DNA from: Xanthomonas hyacinthi | GTDB lineage: Bacteria; Pseudomonadota; Gammaproteobacteria; Xanthomonadales; Xanthomonadaceae | Length of the DNA: 64,000 nt | Reading direction: 5' to 3' | NCBI RefSeq assembly: GCF_009769165.1 | Contig: NZ_CP043476.1 | Location: forward strand, 868,001 to 932,000 | Shown: in pieces, positions 18,699 through 27,114 of the stretch | Position numbering within the stretch: position 1 is the stretch's first letter | How the letters are laid out: each line of letters begins with the position of its first letter | The notes under the pieces: generated by a model | The model's input: the letters and a program-made list of their open reading frames with translations, nothing else | Database searches by the model: none | What the model was told of the DNA's origin: nothing | Position numbers and translations under genes: made by a program

Positions 18699-19406
18699 TC
18701 AGAACGCGATCGTGGCCGAGACCGCGACGCGGTGGTCGGCCAGCTTCTCGCTGAAGTTCTGGTTGCCCTTGTCGTCGGTGTCGTAATAGCCCACGCTCAG
18801 CGCCAGCGGACCGATCATCTTGCCGACGCTGACGCTGTAGTCGGTGTAGTCCTGGTACTGGGCCAGCGCGCTGGCATAAGTGGTGCGGCCGACGTGCGCG
18901 CCGATGCTGAACTCGTACGGCAGCGTCCAGTTCCCGTCCAGCGCGTAGTAGAAGCTGTCCTCGTCCAGGCCGTAGACGTCGTCGGTGTAGGCGACGGTCA
19001 GCGCGTAGGTCTTCAGGAACTTGGTCTTGGTGATCAGTTCGTTGTAGTTGGAACCGCCGGCGCCGGGATAGCCGTAGCGGTTGACCATCACGTCGAAGTT
19101 CCAGTTCTCGGAGAAATCGACGTTGTAGCCGATGAAGCCGTCCACTTCCCAATCCGGGTCGCCAGCGCCGAAATCGACGTTGGAACCCCAGGTACCGACG
19201 TACAGGCCGAACGGCGAGGTATAGGTGACGCCGGCCTGGAATGCCGGGTCTTCCTGGGTCTGCGACACGCCGCGGAACACGTAGTCGCTGACCACGCCGT
19301 AGGAGCCGGTAAACGGCGAGGCAGGCGCCTCGTCCTGGGCCAACGCGCTCAGCGGGGAGGCGGCCAGCGCCACGGCCAGGGCGACACCAAGCTTGATCTT
19401 GTTCAC
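18699..19406 (-). CDS. TorF family putative outer-membrane porin
   Basis: 235-aa exported protein of the TIGR02001/TorF type. A GTG start is chosen because AGGAG lies 9 bases upstream and the protein then begins with a normal signal peptide cleaved at ALAQ|DEAP (about residue 22). The mature part is rich in alternating hydrophobic/aromatic strands (GSYGVVSDYVFRGVSQTQ, a family signature) and ends with a C-terminal Phe (SATIAF), typical of outer-membrane beta-barrels. Substrate unknown. It stands alone behind a 375-base upstream gap. Confidence 0.85.
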   Translation of the reverse strand: MNKIKLGVALAVALAASPLSALAQDEAPASPFTGSYGVVSDYVFRGVSQTQEDPAFQAGVTYTSPFGLYVGTWGSNVDFGAGDPDWEVDGFIGYNVDFSENWNFDVMVNRYGYPGAGGSNYNELITKTKFLKTYALTVAYTDDVYGLDEDSFYYALDGNWTLPYEFSIGAHVGRTTYASALAQYQDYTDYSVSVGKMIGPLALSVGYYDTDDKGNQNFSEKLADHRVAVSATIAF

Positions 19407-19781
19407 CGGTAATTCTCCTGTGGTTTGTCGTAGGGGTGGTTCCAGCGCCTTGCCCCGCACTGGCTTCACACTTTTTTAACCGGTTTTTTCTTGCAGTGCA
19501 ATACTTTCAAGACAAACCAAGTCATTGCAGGCCTTGCGACTGTGCGCTTCGGGTCAGGCCTTGTCTACGCAATGCGCCCGCGGCCAGCCCAGCGTCCAGG
19601 GCCTGGCGTGCTTTTCATTTGCTACCGGCAGAAAAACTTGTGGGAGTCAACTGTCAGTCGCGACGGGCGTTACCGGGAAGGCCCGTCGCGACTGAAGTCG
19701 CTCCCACAGCAATGCCGCCGACTGCGAAGACTGCGGTCGAAAACGCTGCATCGCCGCTGCGCGTTGTATCCCCGAATACCG
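19407..19781. other. Gap between TorF-type gene and cysA
   Basis: 375 bases without a gene. It holds an AT-richer stretch around 19470-19510 (poly-T, TTTTTTAACCGGTTTTTTC) that is the likely promoter region of the TorF-type gene, and the palindromic repeat at 19639-19709. Nothing else recognisable. Confidence 0.6.
19639..19709. repeat. REP-like palindrome, copy 1
   Basis: TGTGGGAG...CAGTCGCGACGGGC on the left and its complement GCCCGTCGCGACTGAAGTCGCTCCCACA on the right, with a short divergent middle in the left arm (TCAACTG instead of CGACTT). Same element as at 26961 and 34191. It lies downstream of cysA and upstream of the TorF-type gene. Confidence 0.8.
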
Positions 19782-20828
19782 CTACCCGCGCTGCTGCGCG
19801 AACAGGCCGAAACGGCGCGCGCTCAGCTGCAGCGCCTGGCCGGGCGCATAGCGCGCCGCGCCCTCGCCCGCCGGCAGCTCCACTTCCACTTCGTCCTGGC
19901 CATGCGCCAGCTGCGCGCGCAGGCGCAGGCGCGAGCCGCTGCGCTGCGAGGACAGCACCGTCGCCGCCCAGCCGCTGTCGCTGGGTGCCAGATCTTCCGG
20001 GCGCACGTACAGGTCGACCGGGCCGCTGGACAGCGGCGTATCCGGCGCCGGCAGCGCCAGCCCGGCGACCTGCAGCTGGCCGTCGTGCAGCTGCGCCGGC
20101 AGCCGGTTGACCGCGCCGACGAAGCCGTACACGAACGGCGACACCGGGCGGTCGTAGACGTCGGCCGGACTGCCGAGCTGCTCGATGCGCCCGCGGTTGA
20201 GGATCGCCACGCGGTCGGCCAGCTCCAGCGCCTCTTCCTGGTCGTGGGTGACGAACACCGTGGTCAGCCCGGTGCGGTCGTGCAGCTCGCGCAGCCAGCG
20301 CCGCAGATCGCGCCGCACCTGCGCGTCGAGCGCGCCGAACGGTTCGTCCAGCAGCAGCACGCGCGGCTCGATCGCCAGCGCACGCGCCAGCGCCACGCGC
20401 TGGCGCTGGCCGCCGGACAGCTGGGTCGGATAGCGCGCCTCCAGCCCGTCGAGCTGCACCAGCGCGAGCAGTTCGGTCACCCGCGCGCGGATCGCCGACT
20501 CGGCCAGACGCGCGTCGCCGCGGCGCACGCGCAGGCCGAAGGCGATGTTGTCGCGCACCGTCATGTGCCGGAACAACGCGTAGTGCTGGAACACGAAGCC
20601 GACCCGGCGCGACTGCACCGGCAGCCCGGTCGCATCCTCGCCGTCGATCAGCACGCGTCCGGCGTCGGCATGCTCCAGCCCGGCGATCACCCGCAGCAGC
20701 GTGGTCTTGCCCGAGCCGGACGGCCCCAGCAGCGCCAGCAGTTCGCCCTGGCGGATGTCCAGGCTGACGTCGTCGAGCGCGGCGAAATCGTCGAAACGCT
20801 TGCCCAGGTGCTGTACGCGGATGGTCAT
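19782..20828 (-). CDS. cysA: Sulfate/thiosulfate ABC importer ATP-binding protein CysA
   Basis: 348-aa ATPase driving sulfate import. Walker [10 protein letters not shown] (residues 35-43), signature LSGGQRQR, Walker B VLLLDEPF and the H-loop VTHDQ are all present, followed by a TOBE-like C-terminal regulatory domain (residues about 240-345) containing [10 protein letters not shown]. Last gene of the sbp-cysT-cysW-cysA operon, starting 7 bases after cysW. Operon order and the sulfate-binding protein support sulfate rather than another substrate of the CysA/PotA-like group. Confidence 0.95.
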   Translation of the reverse strand: MTIRVQHLGKRFDDFAALDDVSLDIRQGELLALLGPSGSGKTTLLRVIAGLEHADAGRVLIDGEDATGLPVQSRRVGFVFQHYALFRHMTVRDNIAFGLRVRRGDARLAESAIRARVTELLALVQLDGLEARYPTQLSGGQRQRVALARALAIEPRVLLLDEPFGALDAQVRRDLRRWLRELHDRTGLTTVFVTHDQEEALELADRVAILNRGRIEQLGSPADVYDRPVSPFVYGFVGAVNRLPAQLHDGQLQVAGLALPAPDTPLSSGPVDLYVRPEDLAPSDSGWAATVLSSQRSGSRLRLRAQLAHGQDEVEVELPAGEGAARYAPGQALQLSARRFGLFAQQRG

Positions 20829-20835
20829 CGCAACC

Positions 20836-21798
20836 TCAGTGTCGGTGATTGGCGGCCAGCGATTCGCCGTGGCGCCATTCCAGATAGGATTTCAGCGCCA
20901 GGGTCAGCAGCGCGGTCAGCGCCAGCAGGCTGGCGCAGGCGAACGCGGCGCTGTAGGCGTATTCGTTGTAGAGGATCTCCACGTGCAGCGGCAGCGTGTT
21001 GGTACGCCCGCGGATGTGCCCGGACACCACCGACACCGCGCCGAACTCGCCCATCGCCCGCGCACTGCACAGCAGCACGCCGTACAGCAGGCCCCAGCGG
21101 ATATTGGGCAGGGTCACCCGCCAGAACATCTGCCAGCCGCTGGCGCCCAGGCTCAGCGCCGCCAGTTCCTCGTCGCTGCCCTGCTGCTCCATCAGCGGCA
21201 TCAGCTCGCGGGCGATGAACGGGAAGGTGACGAAGGTCGTCGCCAGCACGATGCCGGGCAGCGCGAACACGATCCGCGGCAATTGCAGCAGCACCTCGCC
21301 GACCACCGGCAAGTGCAGCCGCCAGCCCTCGTCGATCAGCGGCCAGGCCCAGCCGCTGCGGCCGAAGATCAGGATGAAGACCAGGCCGGCGACCACCGGC
21401 GATACCGAGAACGGCAGGTCGATCAGACTCACCAGCAGGCGCTTGCCCGGAAAGCGGTGCTTGCTCACCGCCCACGCCGCGGCCACCCCGAACACCAGAT
21501 TCAGCGGCACCACGAGCGCGGTCACCAGCAGGGTCAGGCGGATCGCCGCGAGCGCGTCGGGATCGAAGATCGCCCGCCAGAACACGCCGATACCGCCGCG
21601 CAGCGCCTCGACGAACACCAGCAGCAGCGGCAGGAACAGGAACGACAGCAGGAAGCCCAACGCACCGAGGATCAGCAGCGCCTGCACCCACCACGGCTCG
21701 GTGGTGACCGACGCGGCGCGGCGGCGGACGGCAGGCGGCGACGCGCTCAACGCATTCTCCGGAAACGGCAGGTTCAAGCTGGACACGGTATCGTTCAT
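20836..21798 (-). CDS. cysW: Sulfate ABC importer permease CysW
   Basis: 320-aa membrane permease with six hydrophobic segments and the EAA-loop ([22 protein letters not shown]) that docks on CysA. A polar 40-residue N-terminal extension precedes the first helix. It lies 1 base beyond the cysT stop, indicating coupled translation. Pairs with CysT to form the channel. Confidence 0.94.
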   Translation of the reverse strand: MNDTVSSLNLPFPENALSASPPAVRRRAASVTTEPWWVQALLILGALGFLLSFLFLPLLLVFVEALRGGIGVFWRAIFDPDALAAIRLTLLVTALVVPLNLVFGVAAAWAVSKHRFPGKRLLVSLIDLPFSVSPVVAGLVFILIFGRSGWAWPLIDEGWRLHLPVVGEVLLQLPRIVFALPGIVLATTFVTFPFIARELMPLMEQQGSDEELAALSLGASGWQMFWRVTLPNIRWGLLYGVLLCSARAMGEFGAVSVVSGHIRGRTNTLPLHVEILYNEYAYSAAFACASLLALTALLTLALKSYLEWRHGESLAANHRH

Positions 21799-21799
21799 C

Positions 21800-22660
21800 T
21801 CAGTGCGCCGCCAGGCCGCGCCGCGCGAAGCGCGCCTGCACGCCGTTGACCACCAGCAGCATCAGCAACGACAGCAGCAGCATCGCCGCGGCGATCGCGG
21901 TGGCGCCGGCGTAGTCGAATTCTTCCAGGCGGATGGTGATCAGCAGCGGCGCGATCTCGGTCGCGTTGGGCAGGTTGCCGGCGATGAAGATCACCGAGCC
22001 GTATTCGCCGATGCCGCGCGCGAAGGCCAGCGCGAACCCGGTCAGCACCGCCGGCCACAGCGCCGGCAGCACCACTCGGCGGACGATCTGCCAGCGGCCG
22101 GCGCCGAGCGTGGCGGCGGCCTCTTCCAGTTCGCGTTCGGCCTCGGCCAGCACCGGCTGCACGATCCGTACCACGAACGGCAGGCCGACGAACACCAGCG
22201 CCACCACGATGCCGAGCTGGGTGTAGGCGATCTTCAGCCCCAACGGTTCCAGCCAGCGGCCGACCCAGCCGTTGCCGCCGTACAGCGCGGTCAGCGCGAT
22301 GCCGGCCACCGCGGTCGGCAGTGCGAACGGCAGGTCGATCATCGCGTCGAACAGGCGCTTGCCGGGAAAGCGGTAGCGCACGAACACCCAGGCCACCCAG
22401 GTGCCCATCACCGCGTTGAACGCGGCGGCGGCGAATGCGGTGCCGAAGCTGACCCGCAGTGCCGACAGCACCCGCGGCTCGCTCCACACCTGCCACACGC
22501 CATGCCAGCCCAGGCCGCTGGTCTTGAGCACCACGCCCAGCAGCGGGATCAGCACCACCAGTCCCAGCCACGTCAGGGTGATGCCCAGGCTCAGACCGAA
22601 CCCGGGGATCACCCTGCGCCGCGACGGAGCGCGCGCGACCGCGGCGGCATTCACGCCCAT
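21800..22660 (-). CDS. cysT: Sulfate ABC importer permease CysT (CysU)
   Basis: 286-aa permease with six predicted membrane helices and the EAA motif ([23 protein letters not shown]). ATG at 22660 lies 4 bases after the stop of the sulfate-binding protein; an upstream in-frame ATG at 22699 inside that gene is less likely. Forms the membrane heterodimer with CysW. Confidence 0.94.
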   Translation of the reverse strand: MGVNAAAVARAPSRRRVIPGFGLSLGITLTWLGLVVLIPLLGVVLKTSGLGWHGVWQVWSEPRVLSALRVSFGTAFAAAAFNAVMGTWVAWVFVRYRFPGKRLFDAMIDLPFALPTAVAGIALTALYGGNGWVGRWLEPLGLKIAYTQLGIVVALVFVGLPFVVRIVQPVLAEAERELEEAAATLGAGRWQIVRRVVLPALWPAVLTGFALAFARGIGEYGSVIFIAGNLPNATEIAPLLITIRLEEFDYAGATAIAAAMLLLSLLMLLVVNGVQARFARRGLAAH

Positions 22661-22664
22661 TGCG

Positions 22665-23693
22665 TCACTTGCTCGCCTGGATCTGGTCGAACAGGCCACC
22701 GTCGTTGAAGTGCTCGGCCTGCGCCTTGGCCCAGGAGCCGAACTGCTGGTCGATGGTGACCAGTTGCACCTTCGGCAGGCGCGCGATGTCGGCGCGATCG
22801 GCGTACTCCGGGTGGCGCGGCCGGTAATAATGCTTGGCCGCGATCTTCTGCCCTTCCGGCGAATACAGATACTTCAGGTATTCCTCGGCGACGTCGCGGG
22901 TGCCGTGCTTGTCCACGTTCTTGTCGACCACCGCCACCGACGGCTCGGCCAGGATCGACAGCTTCGGCACCACGATCTCGAACTTGTCCTTGCCCAGTTC
23001 CTCCTGCGCCAGGAACGCCTCGTTCTCCCAGGCCAGCAGCACGTCGCCGATGCCGCGCTGGACGAAGGTGGTGGTGGCGCCGCGCGCGCCGGTGTCCAAC
23101 ACCGGCACGTTGCGGAACAGCGCGCGCATGTAGCCGAGGATGCGCTCGCGGTCGCCCTTGAAGATGCGGTCGGCATAGGCCCAGGCGGCCAGGTAGTTCC
23201 AGCGCGCACCGCCGGAGGTCTTCGGGTTCGGGGTGATCACCGACACGCCGGTGCGCAGCAGGTCCGGCCAGTCCTTGATCTGTTTCGGGTTGCCCTTGCG
23301 CACCAGGAACACGATGGTGGAGGTGTACGGCGCGCTGTTGTCGGGCAGGCGCCTGGCCCAGCCCGGATCGATCAGCTTGCCCTTGTCGGCGATCGCGTCC
23401 ACGTCGTAGGCCAGCGCCAGCGTCACCACGTCGGCCTCGACCCCGTCGATGACCGAGCGCGCCTGCTTGCCCGAGCCGCCGTGCGAGGTCTCCACGGTGA
23501 CCTTGTCGCCGCCGTGGGTCTGCTCCCAATGCTTGGCGAAGGCGGTGTTGTAGTCGCGGTACAGCTCGCGCGTGGGATCGTAGGACACGTTGAGCAGCTG
23601 CACGTCGCGCGCGGCGGCGGTGCCGGCGAACGCGCACAGCGCGAGCACGAGCACGAGCAGCGGACTGAATCGGCGCGGCAGGAGGCTGGGCAT
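22665..23693 (-). CDS. sbp: Periplasmic sulfate-binding protein
   Basis: 342-aa extracellular solute-binding protein feeding CysTWA. The signal peptide ends near AAA|RDV (about residue 28). Family motifs are intact: [24 protein letters not shown] and [16 protein letters not shown], which line the sulfate pocket. The ATG has GGAG 7 bases upstream; the frame is open far upstream, through the kbl region and the 7-bp repeat array, but that extension is an artefact. First gene of the operon, with a possible CysB-type promoter in the 23694-23891 gap. Confidence 0.95.
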   Translation of the reverse strand: MPSLLPRRFSPLLVLVLALCAFAGTAAARDVQLLNVSYDPTRELYRDYNTAFAKHWEQTHGGDKVTVETSHGGSGKQARSVIDGVEADVVTLALAYDVDAIADKGKLIDPGWARRLPDNSAPYTSTIVFLVRKGNPKQIKDWPDLLRTGVSVITPNPKTSGGARWNYLAAWAYADRIFKGDRERILGYMRALFRNVPVLDTGARGATTTFVQRGIGDVLLAWENEAFLAQEELGKDKFEIVVPKLSILAEPSVAVVDKNVDKHGTRDVAEEYLKYLYSPEGQKIAAKHYYRPRHPEYADRADIARLPKVQLVTIDQQFGSWAKAQAEHFNDGGLFDQIQASK

Positions 23694-23806
23694 GGGCGGA
23701 TCTCCGGAAGAGGGTCGGGGGGCACGGGCGGACCGGCCATGCAACCACGGCCAATGCGCCATGCTGCGCAGCCGCATTCGTCCGGTGAAATGACTTCGCC
23801 GCCGAT

Positions 23807-23823
23807 GCTTATGCCATTTATGC
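23807..23823 (-). promoter_or_regulatory. Paired GCATAA motif upstream of sbp
   Basis: Read on the minus strand, GCATAAATGGCATAAGC contains two GCATAA units 9 bases apart, about 115 bases upstream of the sbp start and 70 bases before kbl. It is the only AT-rich spot in this divergent promoter region. A site for the sulfur regulator CysB is plausible but unproven. Confidence 0.3.
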
Positions 23824-23891
23824 ATGACGCCCGCCGACCTTCGCACAGGCCGCGTTAAAATCTTCGCTTCTTCCGCCTGCGCGTGCCCGTC

Positions 23892-25091
23892 ATGACCGAT
23901 TCCCGCCTCACCCAGCGCTACGCCGACGAACTGGACGCGATCCGCGCGCAGGGGCTGTTCAAGGCCGAACGCATCATCGTCGGCCCGCAGGCGGCCGAGA
24001 TCGTGCTGGCCGACGGCCGCCGCGTACTGAACTTCTGCGCCAACAACTACCTGGGCCTGGCCGACCACCCGGCGCTGATCGCCGCGGCCAAGGACGCGCT
24101 GGACAGCCACGGCTTCGGCATGGCCTCGGTGCGCTTCATCTGCGGCACCCAGGACCTGCACAAGCAGCTGGAAGCGCGCATCGCCGCGTTCTTCAGCACC
24201 GAGGACAGCATCCTCTACGCCGCCTGCTTCGACGCCAACGGCGGCCTGTTCGAACCGCTGCTCGGCGAAACCGATGCGATCATCTCCGATGCGCTCAACC
24301 ACGCCTCGATCATCGACGGCGTGCGCCTGTGCAAGGCCAAGCGCTTCCGCTACGCCAATTGCGACATGGCCGACCTGGAAGCGCAGCTGCAGGCGGCCGA
24401 CGCGGCCGGCTGCAAGACCAAGCTGATCAGCAGCGACGGCGTGTTCTCGATGGACGGCTTCATCGCCCCGCTCGACCAGATCACCGCGCTGGCACGCAAG
24501 TACGGCGCGCTGGTGCACATCGACGAATGCCATGCCACCGGCTTCCTCGGCGCCAGCGGCCGCGGCTCGGCCGAGGTCAAGGGCGTGATGGACCAGATCG
24601 ACATCTTCACCGGCACCCTGGGCAAGGCGATGGGCGGTGCGCTGGGAGGCTTCACCACCGGCCGGCGCGAGGTGATCGAACTGCTGCGCCAGCGCTCGCG
24701 CCCCTACCTGTTCTCCAACTCGCTGCCGCCGCACGTGGTCGCCGCCGGGATCAAGGCGTTCGCGATGCTGGACGCGGCCGACGCATTGCGCGCGCAGCTG
24801 GTCGAGAACACCCGCCACTTCCGCGAGCGCATGGCCGCGGCCGGCTTCGACATCAAGCCCGGCACCCACCCGATCTGCCCGGTGATGCTGTACGACGCGC
24901 CGCTGGCGCAGCGCTTCGCCGAGCGGCTGCTGGAGGAAGGCATCTACGCGATCGGCTTCTTCTTCCCGGTGGTGCCCAAGGGCCAGGCGCGGATCCGCAC
25001 CCAGATCAGCGCCGCGCATACCCGCGCGCAGTTGGACCAGGCGATCGATGCGTTCGTTCGCATCGGCCGCGAGTTGGGAGTGATTGAGTAA
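23892..25091 (+). CDS. kbl: Glycine C-acetyltransferase (2-amino-3-ketobutyrate CoA ligase)
   Basis: PLP enzyme that splits 2-amino-3-ketobutyrate with CoA into glycine and acetyl-CoA, completing threonine breakdown started by Tdh. 399 aa. The PLP lysine is in GTLGKAMGG (Lys245); the conserved [10 protein letters not shown] and [12 protein letters not shown] motifs are present. ATG at 23892 is preferred over an in-frame GTG three codons upstream. Divergent from sbp. The stop is followed one base later by the 7-bp repeat array. Confidence 0.95.
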   Translation: MTDSRLTQRYADELDAIRAQGLFKAERIIVGPQAAEIVLADGRRVLNFCANNYLGLADHPALIAAAKDALDSHGFGMASVRFICGTQDLHKQLEARIAAFFSTEDSILYAACFDANGGLFEPLLGETDAIISDALNHASIIDGVRLCKAKRFRYANCDMADLEAQLQAADAAGCKTKLISSDGVFSMDGFIAPLDQITALARKYGALVHIDECHATGFLGASGRGSAEVKGVMDQIDIFTGTLGKAMGGALGGFTTGRREVIELLRQRSRPYLFSNSLPPHVVAAGIKAFAMLDAADALRAQLVENTRHFRERMAAAGFDIKPGTHPICPVMLYDAPLAQRFAERLLEEGIYAIGFFFPVVPKGQARIRTQISAAHTRAQLDQAIDAFVRIGRELGVIE

Positions 25092-25092
25092 C

Positions 25093-25344
25093 GGGACTCG
25101 GGACTCGGGACTCGGGACTCGGGACTCGGGACTCGGGACTCGGGACTCGGGACTCGGGACTCGGGACTCGGGACTCGGGACTCGGGACTCGGGACTCGGG
25201 ACTCGGGACTCGGGACTCGGGACTCGGGACTCGGGACTCGGGACTCGGGACTCGGGACTCGGGACTCGGGACTCGGGACTCGGGACTCGGGACTCGGGAC
25301 TCGGGACTCGGGACTCGGGACTCGGGACTCGGGACTCGGGACTC
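25093..25344. repeat. Tandem array of 36 perfect GGGACTC units
   Basis: 252 bases made of exactly 36 uninterrupted copies of the 7-base unit GGGACTC, starting two bases after the kbl stop codon. Because 7 is not divisible by 3, it reads as a 21-base, 7-residue periodic peptide (SRVPSPE on the minus strand) in every frame without stops, which creates long spurious open frames. The 25345-25451 remainder of the gap is AT-richer and holds nothing recognised. Confidence 0.97.
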
Positions 25345-25451
25345 CAAGGCAGGATCTTTTGCCTCGTTTCTTTGTCAAGATGTTTTTTAAGAATTTTCCT
25401 CTGAGATCGGCATGAACAGCGCGCCACCTTCACAGGGCCGAGCCAGCGCTT

Positions 25452-26285
25452 TTACGCGTCCCGAGTCCCCGGTCCCGAGTCCCGACCACCCAACCCCTCC
25501 ACCTCCGCCACACTGAGCTCGCGCCAGGCGCCCTTGCCCAGTTCGCCCAGCGCCAGCCCGCCGATCGCCACCCGCACCAGGCGCAGCACGCCCAGGCCGA
25601 GTTCGCCGAGCAGGCGCCGGATCTGCCGGTTGCGGCCCTCGTCCAGCACCACTTCCAGCCAGGCGTGCTTGTCGCCCTGGCGCAGCAGCCGCGCCTGCCT
25701 GGCCCGCAGCGGCTCGCCATCGGCGACGACACCGGCGCACATGCGCGCCAGCAGCGCCGCGTCGGGCAGCGCATCGACCTGCACGTGATAGGTCTTGTCC
25801 GGGCCGCTGGCCGGGTCGGCGACCCGCGCCGCCCATTGCGGATCGTTGCAGAACAGCAGCAAGCCCTCGCTGGCCTTGTCCAATCGCCCGACCGGGGCCA
25901 GCCAGGGCAATCCGGCACCGTCGAAACAGCGGTAGACGGTGTCGCGGCCGCGCTCGTCCTGCGCGGTGGTGACCAGGCCGCGCGGCTTGTTGAGCATCAG
26001 GTACAGGCGCTGCGTCGCGGCCAGCGCCACGCCATCGAGCGCCAGCCGGTGGCGGCCGCGCAGGATCGGAAATTCGGGATCGGTGACGGTGCGGCCATCG
26101 ACCGCGACGCGGCCGGCGGCGATCCAGCGCGCGGCCTCGGTGCGCGAGCACAGGCCGAGCTTGGACAGGGTGCGCGCCAGGCCGTGGCGGACCTCGCCGG
26201 ACGCGGCGGCGCGCGGCGATTGCGGGGCGCTGGCCGCTGGCGCCGACGTGCGCGATGCGGGGCGACGGGGACGCGGAGGCTTCAC
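25452..26285 (-). CDS. RsuA/RluB-family pseudouridine synthase
   Basis: 277-aa rRNA pseudouridine synthase. A basic Pro/Ala-rich N-terminal tail (1-35) precedes an S4 RNA-binding domain (LARTLSKLGLCSRTEAARWI, 36-80) and the catalytic domain with GRLDKASEGLL holding the nucleophilic Asp; later NRQIRRLLGELG completes the family signature. Subfamily (RsuA, RluB, RluE, RluF) is uncertain. The last residues, GRDSGPGTRDA, are encoded by inverted copies of the GGGACTC repeat, so the stop codon was supplied by, or moved by, repeat insertion. Confidence 0.9.
   Translation of the reverse strand: MKPPRPRRPASRTSAPAASAPQSPRAAASGEVRHGLARTLSKLGLCSRTEAARWIAAGRVAVDGRTVTDPEFPILRGRHRLALDGVALAATQRLYLMLNKPRGLVTTAQDERGRDTVYRCFDGAGLPWLAPVGRLDKASEGLLLFCNDPQWAARVADPASGPDKTYHVQVDALPDAALLARMCAGVVADGEPLRARQARLLRQGDKHAWLEVVLDEGRNRQIRRLLGELGLGVLRLVRVAIGGLALGELGKGAWRELSVAEVEGLGGRDSGPGTRDA
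25459..25487. repeat. Inverted copies of the 7-bp repeat
   Basis: GTCCCGAGTCCCC and GGTCCCGAGTCCCGAC: degenerate GAGTCCC units in the opposite orientation to the 36-copy array 115 bases away. They form the 3-prime end of the pseudouridine synthase gene and could pair with the array as a large hairpin. Confidence 0.8.
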
Positions 26286-26331
26286 CGCTTGCGCTTCGGG
26301 TGCAGGCGCGGTCGGCGACCGCGCGCGGCGC

Positions 26332-26835
26332 TTACTGGGCGTCGACCGGCTTCGCCGCGTTGGGCACCGACGCGGCAGGCACCGCCGCCGGCGCCGGACG
26401 CGCCTTGACCACGCGCACGCCGCGCGCCTTCATCCACGCGTCGAACTCCTCGGCGGTCATGCGCTTGCCATTCTGGCTCATGTCGAAGCGCCACGGGGTG
26501 TTGTCGAATGCGGTGGTCGGCTTGTAGGCGGCCGGATCGTTCGGCTTCACCACGCCGCCGGCCGGCATCGCGTTGGCCAGGCTCTGGCAGCCTTCGGCGC
26601 GCAGGCGCAGCAGCACCCGGTCCAGCGACTGGTCGCTGCTGTAGGACTGCGCCAGCACGCCGCTGGGCATGCCCAGCGGCAGGTTGCGTGTGTACAGCTC
26701 CGAGGCGATCGGCGCACCGACCGTGGCCGGCAGCGGCAGCGGCTTGGGCAGCGCGTCGCCGGAGCAATCCGGTGCGGCATGAGCGGCAGGAATCAGGGCA
26801 AGACCAAGCAGGCCGGCCGTAACGATACGCAGCAT
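26332..26835 (-). CDS. Secreted protein of unknown function
   Basis: 167 aa with a clear signal peptide (MLRIVTAGLLGLALIPAAHA, cleavage after AHA). The mature part has two cysteines (PDCSGD and EGCQSL), a WRFDMSQNGKRMTAEEFDAWMKARGVRVV segment-like C-terminal region ending in an Ala/Pro/Val tail. No domain recognised. ATG at 26835 has a GGAAA site upstream; a longer frame to 26916 adds non-conserved residues in front of the signal peptide. It begins 47 bases after the pseudouridine synthase start region on the same strand, so cotranscription is likely. Confidence 0.75.
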   Translation of the reverse strand: MLRIVTAGLLGLALIPAAHAAPDCSGDALPKPLPLPATVGAPIASELYTRNLPLGMPSGVLAQSYSSDQSLDRVLLRLRAEGCQSLANAMPAGGVVKPNDPAAYKPTTAFDNTPWRFDMSQNGKRMTAEEFDAWMKARGVRVVKARPAPAAVPAASVPNAAKPVDAQ

Positions 26836-26960
26836 CGGTTTTTTTCCATTCAGGCGAGACGACGCAGCGAGTGTAGGCAGGGCCGGGCGCAGTTTCAACC
26901 GATACCGGCACTGCATGCGCTAAATAATTGGGGAGGCTGAAAAAGTTCAGCTGGCTCGCA

Positions 26961-27037
26961 TCCCTGTGGGAGCGACTTCAGTCGCGACGGGCTTTACCAG
27001 TGATGCCCCGTCGCGACTGAAGTCCCTCCCACAGGGA
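26961..27037. repeat. REP-like palindrome, copy 2
   Basis: Two 31-base arms (26961-26991 and 27007-27037), complementary at 30 of 31 positions, separated by 15 bases. The arms contain CTGTGGGAG, GACTTCAGTC and GCGACGGG. It sits between the secreted protein gene and the ompA terminator; the gap of 279 bases holds nothing else. Confidence 0.9.
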
Positions 27038-27063
27038 CATGGGCGCGCTTACCGGACGCACAA

Positions 27064-27096
27064 AAGCAAAGCCCGGCGCGAGGCCGGGCTTTGCTT
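27064..27096 (-). terminator. Terminator of the ompA-family gene
   Basis: Perfect 14-base stem AAGCAAAGCCCGGC / GCCGGGCTTTGCTT with a 5-base loop, 19 bases beyond the ompA stop; on the minus strand the stem is followed by TTTTG. Strong factor-independent terminator. Confidence 0.85.
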
Positions 27097-27114
27097 GAAA
27101 CATGAAGCGTCCGA

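Noticed and set aside
25093..25344. Possible CRISPR array
   Set aside because: Units are only 7 bases, perfectly contiguous, with no spacers and no cas genes nearby; it is a simple tandem repeat.
22665..25433. A 922-residue open frame on the minus strand across kbl and the repeat array
   Set aside because: The array lacks stops in every frame; the real gene inside is the sulfate-binding protein starting at 23693 with its own signal peptide and ribosome site.
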